NCBI RefSeq assembly: GCF_042650885.1
Contig: NZ_JBHSBU010000001.1
Location: forward strand, 3,472,001-3,536,000
Direction of reading: 5' to 3'
From: Chitinimonas_A lacunae
Lineage (GTDB): Bacteria; Pseudomonadota; Gammaproteobacteria; Burkholderiales; Chitinimonadaceae
DNA length: 64,000 nt
Part shown: one piece after another, positions 57,227-64,000 of the stretch
How positions within the stretch are numbered: the stretch's first letter is position 1
How the letters are laid out: each line of letters begins with the position of its first letter
The notes under the pieces: generated by a model
What the model was told of the DNA's origin: nothing
Seen by the model: the letters and a program-made list of their open reading frames with translations, nothing else
Database searches by the model: none
Position numbers and translations under genes: made by a program

Positions 57227-58333
57227 TCAACGTTTGGTGGGACGGTAGGCAGGTAATTCCAGCTCGCCTTTATCCAATCGTGCCAACACCCCTTGCAGGC
57301 TCTGCCGACGGTCCGGGTCGGACGCCTCCTTGAGCAGCCCGCTCAGCGCGGCGCGCCAAGCCGTTTCGAGTGCTTTGGCGGCTTCCACCGGCACATCGGG
57401 TTTGACGCCCACCCGTTCCCAATTGGTCTTGGTGATCGGGTTGATCGGTCGGCCGATGGGAATGGCGACCACGAAGCCATGCGGCAAGACGAATGGCCCG
57501 ACCGGATTGGCGGCGCCACCGGTGGTTTCGCCGACCAGCGTGCCGCGCTGCTGGGTCTGGAAGTCGTAGGCACATTCTTCGCCGCCCGAGAAGGTCTGCG
57601 ACGAAGTCAGCACATAGACCGGCCGTGCGTAATGCAGGCTGACGGCCGGATTGGTCCAGAAAGCGCGCGTGGTATTGCTGGTTCGCGTGTAGATATCGTT
57701 GAGATGGCGCTCATCACCAGGCGCGAAGAAGTAGCTGAGCAGTTGCGCGACGCTTGCCGGATCGCCGCCCCGGTTCTGGCGCAGGTCCAGAATCAGCGCG
57801 TCGGTGCCGGACAGCAGCGACAGCACCGACTGATAAGCCGGGCCGACCAGGTAGGACGGCGGAAAGCCGCGTAGATCGAGATAGCCCACATTGCCGGCCA
57901 GACGTTCCACCCGCCGTATGCCCCAGGCCATCTGTGCCACGTCCTTGCGTTCTTCCGCGACCTGTTCGGTGGACGGTACGGTATTGCCTTCCGGCGTGAA
58001 CGAGGGCGCGAATTCGAGGCGGAAATGCTTGTCTCCGGCCAGGCGGCGCAGATCCTCGGTCAACGCGGCAGCGAACTGCTCGCTCGACCTCATCTCGCGA
58101 TAGGCGCCGCGTTGTGCCTTGTCCTTGAGCGCGGCGATGGTCTGGCTGGCCGTGTCGGGAAAGATATAGTTCGCCTCGATTTGCCGGGCCAATGCCTCCA
58201 GCACGGCGTTCTGCGACTGGGCGTCGAGCTGGGGCTTGGCTTCGGACTCCGGCGGCGCTGCCCAGGCCGACGCGGCCATGGCCAGCCATATCCCTGCCAC
58301 GACGGCGGTCTGCTTCAGTTTGGCGGCGATCAT
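57227..58333 (-). CDS. S41-family peptidase, exported
   Basis: A 368-aa protein. The signal peptide MIAAKLKQTAVVAGIWLAMA ends near AWAA (residue 26). An IRBP-like N-terminal helical domain (LARQIEANYIFPDTA) is followed by the S41 core: VGYLDLRGF, ALILDLRQNRGGDPAS, and the catalytic-serine segment TSSQTFSGGEECAYDF, then GETTGGAANP. GGAAAGG precedes the ATG at 58333; an open frame to 58357 is possible. A 16-bp palindrome 41 bases before the start matches the operator before blaI, so it is probably repressed by the BlaI homologue. The terminator upstream separates it from blaR. Confidence 0.88.
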   Translation of the reverse strand: MIAAKLKQTAVVAGIWLAMAASAWAAPPESEAKPQLDAQSQNAVLEALARQIEANYIFPDTASQTIAALKDKAQRGAYREMRSSEQFAAALTEDLRRLAGDKHFRLEFAPSFTPEGNTVPSTEQVAEERKDVAQMAWGIRRVERLAGNVGYLDLRGFPPSYLVGPAYQSVLSLLSGTDALILDLRQNRGGDPASVAQLLSYFFAPGDERHLNDIYTRTSNTTRAFWTNPAVSLHYARPVYVLTSSQTFSGGEECAYDFQTQQRGTLVGETTGGAANPVGPFVLPHGFVVAIPIGRPINPITKTNWERVGVKPDVPVEAAKALETAWRAALSGLLKEASDPDRRQSLQGVLARLDKGELELPAYRPTKR

Positions 58334-58373
58334 GATTTGAGCCTTTCCGGGCCTCACGGCCCTGTTTTATCAC

Positions 58374-58389
58374 TACTAATTGATTAGTA
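58374..58389. promoter_or_regulatory. BlaI-type operator upstream of the S41 peptidase
   Basis: TACTAATTGATTAGTA has two perfect 7-base arms around TG. It matches the palindrome before blaI (60416-60431) at 14 of 16 positions. Confidence 0.75.
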
Positions 58390-58399
58390 CTTCTGCCTG

Positions 58400-58423
58400 A
58401 AAAAAACGGCGCACCAGGCGCCG
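58400..58423 (-). terminator. Intrinsic terminator of the M56 (blaR-like) gene
   Basis: On the minus strand a 6-bp GC stem (arms 58407-58412 and 58418-58423) with a 5-base loop is followed by seven T. It ends just before the S41 operator. Confidence 0.85.
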
Positions 58424-58429
58424 CTCTGC

Positions 58430-59989
58430 TCAGCGCTGGGTGAGCAGATTGCTTACTTCATGGTTTGTCTCCGATTCGAGTTGCAGCCGCGTAAACCGCC
58501 AGGTGCCTTCGACGCGCTCACCGACTGCCCGCAAGGTCGAGGCGCCTTTGGCGCCACGGATGGAGAAATGGAGATCGACGGAGTCCACCTTCCGGCCAAG
58601 CCAGTCATGGGTGCGGATCGAACCACGCAGGTCGTCGCCCGCACTGACAGGTGCACCGAGCTTTGCCAGCAGGATCGGGTTGTTGAGCGCCAGCTGTTTG
58701 ATTTCCTGGTAGAGCGGGCTATCGACCATCGCTGGAGGGACCGGCGGTGCTGGTGGCTCGGGCGGAGCCGGCGGGGGCGGTACGGCGGCCACGATGCGGG
58801 CGTCGATCCACTGGCGCGCGGCAAGGTCGATGGTGGCGGGCCTGCCTTGCACGCTGTAGGACTCGGTCGCGGGGCCGTACCAGGGCGTCAAACGCCGGTA
58901 TTCGCGTGCTTTGCCGCCTTCGGTGGCAACGATATGGATATTGCCGCCTTCGATATCGACCCGTGCTGCCGGGTTGACCAGTTCTACCCGCGCCGGAGGG
59001 CGCTTGGCGGGCGCCGAGCCCGTGTCGGCGACGCTGGCTTGGGCGACCAGCAGCAGGGTGAGGCCGATCAATCCCAGCGGCAGCACGGGCCAGCGGACCG
59101 GGGGCGATTCTGCCTGGAGCAGCCGCTCTATGCGCTGCCGCAGCGAGCCGCCGGTTGCGGCCGGCGCCAGCATCGGCCGCCGACCCCGCTCGAGCGACAG
59201 CAGGGCTTCGGCCAGGGCAATCGGATCGGCACAGGCGGCCACGGCCAGATCGTCGCAGGCGTGTTCGCGGTCTTTTCGGATTTGCCGGCTGAGCCACCAT
59301 ACCGCCGGGTGATAGAACAGGATCGCCTCGATCGCGCATTGCAGGCCATTCCACAGCCAGTCGAGACGACGGATATGCGCCAGTTCGTGGGCGATCACCG
59401 CTTCGAGCTGATCCTGGCTGAGACCGGTCAGCATGCGGGCCGGCAGCCAGACCAGCGGACGCCAGGCATTGGCCGTACAGGGCATTCCGGCATCAGGTGA
59501 CAGCAAGACCCGGACTGCACGGCGGATGCCCATCGCCTGGGCCAGGCCATCGACCCGACGTTGCCAGGGGGCCGGCAGGGTATCCGTGGCTGTGCGGCTC
59601 AGACGGCCGACTTCGCGCAGGCCCAGTGTCAGACGCGCGAGCATGACCGTCACGCCCAGAAGCCATAGATAGGGCAGCCAGTCAGGCGCCGGGACGGCGG
59701 CATGCAGCACGACCGGCAAGATGTCCACTTTGCTGATGGGCGGGACGATGGGACGCAGCGCGGCGTCGGTTTCGATCACCACGACGGGGCCGGCCTGGAA
59801 AAAACTCAGAATCGGCGCGGCGGCCATTGCCAGCAGGAAAACCATCCCTACCGCATGGCGCAGGCTGGCGCGCCGCCGATCGATACCGGCCAGCACACAG
59901 GCGGCCAGGATGCCGAGCGCGCTGACCTGGAACAGAGACTGCAAAATCGCCCCGCTCAGCGCAGCGTTCCATTGATGAAGCACGAGCAT
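58430..59989 (-). CDS. BlaR1/MecR1-like M56 membrane metallopeptidase
   Basis: A 519-aa sensor-protease with membrane helices at about residues 15-36, 47-65, 105-122 and 310-325. The zinc motif HELAH is at 201-205 and a downstream EHACDDLA supplies the third ligand. In BlaR/MecR systems this protease inactivates the BlaI repressor. The C-terminal part is not a penicillin-binding domain: it has a proline-rich linker (near 395-410) and a last domain of about 90 residues with SIRGAKGASTLRAVGERVEGTWRFTRLQLE, which recalls Coa1/Tim21-like domains. So the signal sensed is probably not a beta-lactam. AAGGAGGAGTGAG precedes the ATG, 24 bases after blaI. Confidence 0.88.
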   Translation of the reverse strand: MLVLHQWNAALSGAILQSLFQVSALGILAACVLAGIDRRRASLRHAVGMVFLLAMAAAPILSFFQAGPVVVIETDAALRPIVPPISKVDILPVVLHAAVPAPDWLPYLWLLGVTVMLARLTLGLREVGRLSRTATDTLPAPWQRRVDGLAQAMGIRRAVRVLLSPDAGMPCTANAWRPLVWLPARMLTGLSQDQLEAVIAHELAHIRRLDWLWNGLQCAIEAILFYHPAVWWLSRQIRKDREHACDDLAVAACADPIALAEALLSLERGRRPMLAPAATGGSLRQRIERLLQAESPPVRWPVLPLGLIGLTLLLVAQASVADTGSAPAKRPPARVELVNPAARVDIEGGNIHIVATEGGKAREYRRLTPWYGPATESYSVQGRPATIDLAARQWIDARIVAAVPPPPAPPEPPAPPVPPAMVDSPLYQEIKQLALNNPILLAKLGAPVSAGDDLRGSIRTHDWLGRKVDSVDLHFSIRGAKGASTLRAVGERVEGTWRFTRLQLESETNHEVSNLLTQR

Positions 59990-60013
59990 CTCACTCCTCC
60001 TTCGGATTCTGTG

Positions 60014-60403
60014 TCAGTCGCCGCGCCGTGCTCTGGCTTGTCGGATCATCTCTTCGATTGCGTCCAGATCCTCGGCGCTGGCCGCTTCCGAATCGAGCGC
60101 CCGTTGCACCAGCTGGACGGCGGAGCCGGCAAAGGCACGGCGCATGAAATCCTTCAGCATGGCCGACTGCACCTGTGGCTCGTCATGGGTGGGCAGATAG
60201 CGGTGGGAGCGCTCGGACTCGTCGCGAGCCAGCAGCCCTTTTTCCGTCATGATCGTCATCATCTTGAGCACGGTGGTGTAGGCCGTGTCCTTATGACGCG
60301 ACAGCGCTTCGTGGACATCGCGGACGGTGCAGGGCTGCTTGCGCTCCCACAATACGCGCAGGATGGCGAGTTCGCCTTCGGTAGCTTGGGGTTCGTTCAT
60401 CAT
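60014..60403 (-). CDS. BlaI/MecI/CopY-family repressor
   Basis: A 129-aa winged-helix repressor. It starts MMNEPQATEGELAILRVLWERKQPCTV, with the typical BlaI pattern of E-WxV-type helix and VRDVHEALSRHKDTAYTTVLKMMTIMTEKGLL (recognition helix and wing). A C-terminal helical dimerisation segment follows. It is the first gene of a two-gene operon with the M56 peptidase. The operator GTACTA-N6-TAGTAC lies 12 bases before the start, so it is autoregulated. A second ATG one codon later may be used. Confidence 0.93.
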   Translation of the reverse strand: MMNEPQATEGELAILRVLWERKQPCTVRDVHEALSRHKDTAYTTVLKMMTIMTEKGLLARDESERSHRYLPTHDEPQVQSAMLKDFMRRAFAGSAVQLVQRALDSEAASAEDLDAIEEMIRQARARRGD

Positions 60404-60415
60404 CGGCTCTCCATG

Positions 60416-60431
60416 TACTAATCGAATAGTA
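60416..60431. promoter_or_regulatory. BlaI-type operator upstream of blaI
   Basis: TACTAATCGAATAGTA, with 5-base (6-base with the flanking G and C) perfect arms, sits just upstream of blaI. A further TAGTA half-site follows at 60441-60445. Confidence 0.75.
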
Positions 60432-60621
60432 CTATGGGTTTAGTAGATGTCAACCGAGCCAAGTTTGACAAGGGCGGGCAAGGGCTTTTGCCTGCCACTT
60501 CCTTTCCACCACGCCGCAGCAGCTTGACGACGGGGCGAGGAGGGGGTAGGTACACAGCGGCGTAGGCTCAAGGCAGCGCTTCCCCTCTTTGTGCCGGATT
60601 ACCCACCAGGAACGTATCAAG

Positions 60622-60828
60622 ATGCGTCTCTACCTCGATGATGAACACAGCACCGGTTACGACGTCGTGCCCGGGATAGAAGAGGCGGTCGCCCTGCATG
60701 GATTTCGCCCCGCCAAGATCAGCGTGCATTCGGCCAATTCCTCCGCGCGCGACAAGATATTGGCTGGTATTGATAAGATTTGTAGAATGCTAGCTAAAAA
60801 TATGGAAGGTATTGGGCGTTTTATTTGA
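60622..60828 (+). pseudogene. Shortened cREC (cyclic-phosphate processing receiver) protein
   Basis: A 68-aa product, MRLYLDDEHSTGYDVV continuing to IEEAVALHGFRPAKISVHSANSSARDKI. Both ends match the cREC receiver family, whose members read LDDxRP at the start, then SLDHDLG, then GTGYDV and VHSANP. Here about 35 residues between LDDE and STGYDV, including the DHDLG core, are absent without breaking the frame. I infer an in-frame internal deletion leaving a probable non-functional remnant, though a real short protein is possible. AGGAAC lies about 10 bases upstream of the ATG. Confidence 0.5.
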
Positions 60829-61040
60829 TTTCTGGCCGGTTTGACCCGTCTGCTGCGCCACCTCGTCGATGCCTTCCTGGGCAGAGCCACGAGTAGACGG
60901 CCGACGCTGCCGCCAGCAAGGGAAACTCTCTGCGTGCCCATCCGGCATTTGGTCTATGACGGATTTCAGGTCAGCAGAAAACAGGATGACGCCTGGGTTG
61001 GTCAACGACGAACCTGAACTACGAGCCTAAGTCCCCAGTC

Positions 61041-61574
61041 ATGAGCCACGATCTCCCACTGTTTCGCTATCATCCCGACCCCATCGCAACCGGCGCGGTC
61101 GAGCCGAGCGACAGCATATGCCAATGCTGTGGCCAAGCACGCGGCTATCTGTATACGGGCTCGATCTATGCGCTGGAGGACTTGGATCACATCTGCCCCT
61201 GGTGCATTGCCGACGGCAGTGCCGCCGCCAGGTTCGATGCCTCATTTATCGATGACTATCCGCTCTTGACTGCCGGTATGCCGGCCGAGGTGGTCACGGA
61301 GGTTTCACGCCGCACGCCGGGTTATCTCTCCTGGCAACAGGAAGCATGGCTGACGCATTGTCACGACGCCTGTGAATTTCATGGCGATGCTTCGCTGGCG
61401 GATATCCGCAATGCCTCGGACGCAACCAAGGCCGCCTGGATGGCCGATTACCGGCTGGATGAGGAAGTATGGCAGCGGATCGAGGAGGGCTATCAGCCCG
61501 GTGGCAATCCGGCCATCTACAAATTCGTCTGTCGGCACTGCCAACAAATCCTGTTTGCCTGGGACTGCTCATAA
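61041..61574 (+). CDS. CbrC-family (UPF0167) zinc-cysteine protein
   Basis: A 177-aa cytosolic protein. It begins LPLFRYHPDPIATGAV followed by CQCCGQARGYLYTG, the UPF0167 signature, and has further cysteine pairs CPWC near residue 53 and CRHC near 164, likely binding zinc. The E. coli member CbrC is linked to colicin E2 tolerance; the molecular role is unknown. No clear Shine-Dalgarno is seen before the ATG. Confidence 0.85.
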   Translation: MSHDLPLFRYHPDPIATGAVEPSDSICQCCGQARGYLYTGSIYALEDLDHICPWCIADGSAAARFDASFIDDYPLLTAGMPAEVVTEVSRRTPGYLSWQQEAWLTHCHDACEFHGDASLADIRNASDATKAAWMADYRLDEEVWQRIEEGYQPGGNPAIYKFVCRHCQQILFAWDCS

Positions 61575-61668
61575 GCCGCTTCTGAAGACGCCTGAGCTTG
61601 CCGTTTCACTGGTCAACGTCGTCACGTTGACCATCTCTATGACTGATTCTGAGGACCGTGGTCATCCA

Positions 61669-62973
61669 ATGACGTTTGTTTCCCTGGGTTTGATCGAACC
61701 TTTATTGCAAGTGACCGAGCAGCTCGGCTACAAGAAACCCACCCCGGTGCAGTCGCAGGCCATCCCGGCCATTCTGGCCGGCCGCGACCTGATGGCCTCG
61801 GCCCAGACCGGTACTGGAAAGACCGCTGGTTTTGCCCTGCCACTGCTGCACCGGCTGGCGATCGATACCAGGCCAGTGGCCAGCAACGCCGTTCGCGCCC
61901 TGGTGCTGGTGCCCACCCGGGAGCTGGCAGAGCAGGTCTATGAGAGCTTCCGTACTTACGGCCAGCATCTGCCCTTACGCTATCTGGTGGCGTATGGCGG
62001 GGTCAGCATCAATCCGCAGATGATGAAATTGCGTAAAGGCGTCGATGTGCTGATTGCGACGCCGGGACGCCTGATCGATCTGTACGGCCAGAACGCCGTC
62101 AAATTCAACCAGGTGCAGACGCTGGTGCTCGATGAAGCCGACCGGATGCTGGATCTGGGTTTCTCGCGCGAACTGAACGCCGTCTTTGCGGCGGTCCCGA
62201 GACGGCGGCAGACCTTGCTGTTCTCGGCCACCTTCTCCGATGCTATCCGCGCCATGGCCGGGGAGTTACTGGTCAATCCGGTCTCCATCGATATCAGCCC
62301 GCGCAATACCACGGCCAAGCGGGTGACGCAGTCGGTGATTCCGGTCGATAAGAAACGCAAGGTCGCCCTGTTCTGCCGGCTATTGAAGGATCGGCGCTGG
62401 GGACAGGTGCTGGTATTCGTCAAAACCCGTAAAGGCGTCGATCAGCTGGTCGAGACCTTGCTCGCCAAAGGCGTCACGGCCGATTCCATCCATGGCGACA
62501 AGGCACAGCCGGCCCGTTTGCGCGCGCTTGAGCGTTTCAAGGCCGGTGAGGTACAGATACTGGTGGCAACCGATGTCGCAGCGCGTGGCCTCGATATCGA
62601 CGACCTGCCGCTGGTGGTGAATTTCGATCTGCCTATCGTTGCCGAAGACTACGTCCATCGCATCGGCCGCACCGGCCGGGCAGGGGCAGCCGGTGAAGCG
62701 ATTTCGCTGGTCTGTGCCGATGAAGTACAACTGCTGGCGGCGATTGAAACGTTGACGCGGCAGACGCTGGAGCGCTTCGAGGAACCTGATTTCGAGCCCG
62801 AACACCGGGTACCGATGACGGGGCCGAGTGGGCAAATCCTGAAAAAGCCGAAGAAGCCCAAGCAAGCCAAGCTCGCCAAACCCATCGGCAAACCGCCCAA
62901 GGCGCCGACACCTGTCCAGCAGCGTCGAAAGCCGGCCATCAAGAAGCCTGGCCGGACGCCGCGCTCTTCCTGA
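61669..62973 (+). CDS. rhlE: DEAD-box ATP-dependent RNA helicase, RhlE type
   Basis: A 434-aa helicase. It begins with the Q-motif region (FVSLGLIEPLLQVTEQLGYKKPTPVQSQAIP), then motif I AQTGTGKT near residue 46, motif II VLDEADRMLDLGF near 150, motif III SAT, motif V ATDVAARGLDIDDL and motif VI YVHRIGRTGRAG. The C-terminal tail is lysine- and proline-rich, typical of RhlE and probably RNA-binding. The start at 61669 is preferred as GAGGA lies upstream; an ATG 30 bases earlier is in frame. A GC hairpin follows the gene. Confidence 0.93.
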   Translation: MTFVSLGLIEPLLQVTEQLGYKKPTPVQSQAIPAILAGRDLMASAQTGTGKTAGFALPLLHRLAIDTRPVASNAVRALVLVPTRELAEQVYESFRTYGQHLPLRYLVAYGGVSINPQMMKLRKGVDVLIATPGRLIDLYGQNAVKFNQVQTLVLDEADRMLDLGFSRELNAVFAAVPRRRQTLLFSATFSDAIRAMAGELLVNPVSIDISPRNTTAKRVTQSVIPVDKKRKVALFCRLLKDRRWGQVLVFVKTRKGVDQLVETLLAKGVTADSIHGDKAQPARLRALERFKAGEVQILVATDVAARGLDIDDLPLVVNFDLPIVAEDYVHRIGRTGRAGAAGEAISLVCADEVQLLAAIETLTRQTLERFEEPDFEPEHRVPMTGPSGQILKKPKKPKQAKLAKPIGKPPKAPTPVQQRRKPAIKKPGRTPRSS

Positions 62974-62986
62974 TCGGACGACCCCA

Positions 62987-63014
62987 AGTGCCGGCCCAGG
63001 CCGGCACTGTCTTG
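62987..63014 (+). terminator. Hairpin terminator after rhlE
   Basis: A perfect 10-bp stem (left arm AGTGCCGGCC at 62987-62996, right arm 62999-63008) is followed by GTCTTGTT, a weak T-rich run. Confidence 0.65.
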
Positions 63015-63159
63015 TTGGGCAGCCAAGCTCTGCAATTGCCCCGGAGTGCCAGATAGTCCGGTCTACAATGGATCAGGGCCTTGCTGCTGGCGTGTCGCTC
63101 AAGCGCGTTGCTGCTCGATAAGGCGATTCAGGGACGGCAACAAACCGGGGAATGGCGTG

Positions 63160-64000
63160 ATGGGGAGCGTGCTTTTATCTGTACGGCGCTATATCAGCCG
63201 GTCCTGCCCCACGATCCTGCCTCGCTGGCTTGTTCTGCTCTGCCTCTGCGGCACCTGTTGGTCAATCCCGGTCGAGACGGTGACTTACCCGCAATCGGGC
63301 ACCGCCGGCGACGTGCGCGATATCTATCCCCTCAAGTTATTGCAACTGGCTTTGGACAAGGCCGGCGCTACCCACTATGTATTGCGGATGTCGTCGGTGC
63401 CCATGCTGCAAGGCCGGGCGCTGGTCGAATTGGAACGCGGCAAACTGATCCGGGTCGGCTGGGGCATGACCTCGATCGAGCGCGAGGCGGCGTTATTGCC
63501 GATCCGTATTCCGATGTTCAAAGGAATGATTGGCTGGCGTATTCCACTGGTACGGCAGGACCGGTCCGAATTGCTCGGCTCGGTACGTACTCTGCAAGAC
63601 CTGCGGCGTTTTGTGGTGGGCCAAGGCCATGATTGGCCGGATACCGAAATTCTGCGCGGCAATGGCATCGAGGTGGTCGGCGTACCGTTATACGACAGCC
63701 TGTTCCAGATGCTGATCTCGAACCGCTTCGATTATTTTCCCCGTTCGATTGTCGAGATTTGGGCAGAAGCAGAGCAGTATCGTAAAGATGGGGTGGTGAT
63801 TGACCAGAATCTGCTGATCCGCTACCCCACGACCTTCTATTTCTTCGTCAACAAGCGCGATACGGCACTGGCTGAGACCTTACGCACCGGCCTGGAGCAG
63901 GCGATTGCCGACGGCAGTTTTGATAGGCTGTTCTGTCAGCACTATGGCCAATTGATCACTCAGGCAAAACTGGAACGTCGCACGCTTATCGAGCTGGTCA
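63160..64000 (+). CDS. Periplasmic substrate-binding protein (SBP_bac_3-like), partial
   Basis: The first 280 codons of a gene that runs off the right end. It starts MGSVLLSVRRYISRSCP, and the hydrophobic LPRWLVLLCLCGTCW near residues 20-34 looks like a signal peptide or anchor. The mature part begins with VTYPQSGTAGDVRDIYPLKLLQLALDKAG, typical of two-lobed solute-binding proteins, and later has VGVPLYDSLFQMLISNRFDYFPRS and FFVNKRDTALAETLRTGLEQAIADGSF, matching the second lobe. The ligand is unknown. GTG immediately before the ATG is an alternative start; GGGGAA lies upstream. Confidence 0.75.
   Translation, partial: MGSVLLSVRRYISRSCPTILPRWLVLLCLCGTCWSIPVETVTYPQSGTAGDVRDIYPLKLLQLALDKAGATHYVLRMSSVPMLQGRALVELERGKLIRVGWGMTSIEREAALLPIRIPMFKGMIGWRIPLVRQDRSELLGSVRTLQDLRRFVVGQGHDWPDTEILRGNGIEVVGVPLYDSLFQMLISNRFDYFPRSIVEIWAEAEQYRKDGVVIDQNLLIRYPTTFYFFVNKRDTALAETLRTGLEQAIADGSFDRLFCQHYGQLITQAKLERRTLIELV

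Noticed and set aside
60829..61005. Minus-strand open frame between the cREC remnant and the CbrC gene
   Set aside because: No recognised family, no ribosome binding site; I considered a transposase remnant but saw no terminal repeats or motif.

Overview
The window looks like a chromosomal segment of a betaproteobacterium with a high-GC genome. The evidence is the mnmG-rsmG-parA-parB-atpIBEFHAGDC-glmU gene order, a complete H+-type F1Fo operon, a Neisseria/Pseudomonas-style minor pilin set (pilE-fimT-pilV-pilW-pilX-pilY1), and one codon style throughout. A Neisseriales-like or Chitinimonas-like bacterium is my guess; no rRNA or tRNA lies in the window to settle it.

Layout. 1-16.4 kb holds housekeeping genes: the 5' end of a lipid A acyltransferase (minus), metK, parE, an orphan MEMO-family gene (minus), mnmG-rsmG-parA-parB, then the nine-gene ATP synthase operon with its own promoter inside the apparent atpI reading frame. 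glmU follows at 16.5-17.9 kb. 18.2-25.5 kb is a minus-strand operon for type IV pilus minor pilins and the PilY1 tip adhesin. An SrkA-like kinase is at 25.7-26.6 kb.

27.0-45.7 kb is the most distinctive region, an 18.7-kb same-strand cluster related to the little-understood E. coli yehI-yehL-yehM-yehP-yehQ locus. It has three giant DUF4132 proteins in tandem, then a MoxR-type AAA+ ATPase, a DUF5682 protein, a VWA protein and a SWIM zinc-finger protein. The last four are overlapping or closely spaced. The DUF4132 genes and the ATPase gene each have upstream regions with recurring AT-rich boxes, inverted repeats and fixed spacings. A hexanucleotide repeat array sits behind the first DUF4132 gene. 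Two tandem secreted RCC1-type beta-propeller proteins follow at 46.3-51.3 kb. glmS then appears at 51.8 kb, so the glmU-glmS neighbourhood known from other proteobacteria is split here by about 34 kb of envelope and accessory genes.

53.8-64.0 kb is mixed: a VOC protein, a divergent MBL-fold hydrolase/LysR pair, a DUF6328 membrane protein, an S41 peptidase next to a BlaI/M56 (BlaR-like) pair, a shortened cREC receiver gene, a CbrC-family protein, an RhlE-type helicase and a substrate-binding protein cut by the window end. Near-identical 16-bp palindromes lie before blaI and before the S41 peptidase, with a terminator separating the latter from the blaR-like gene. This suggests one BlaI-type regulon controlling both.

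The best candidate for an undescribed system is the three-DUF4132 plus MoxR/VWA/DUF5682/SWIM cluster with its shared regulatory boxes. Its genes are recognised as families, but no biochemical role is visible from sequence. No CRISPR array, insertion sequence, prophage or RNA gene was found.
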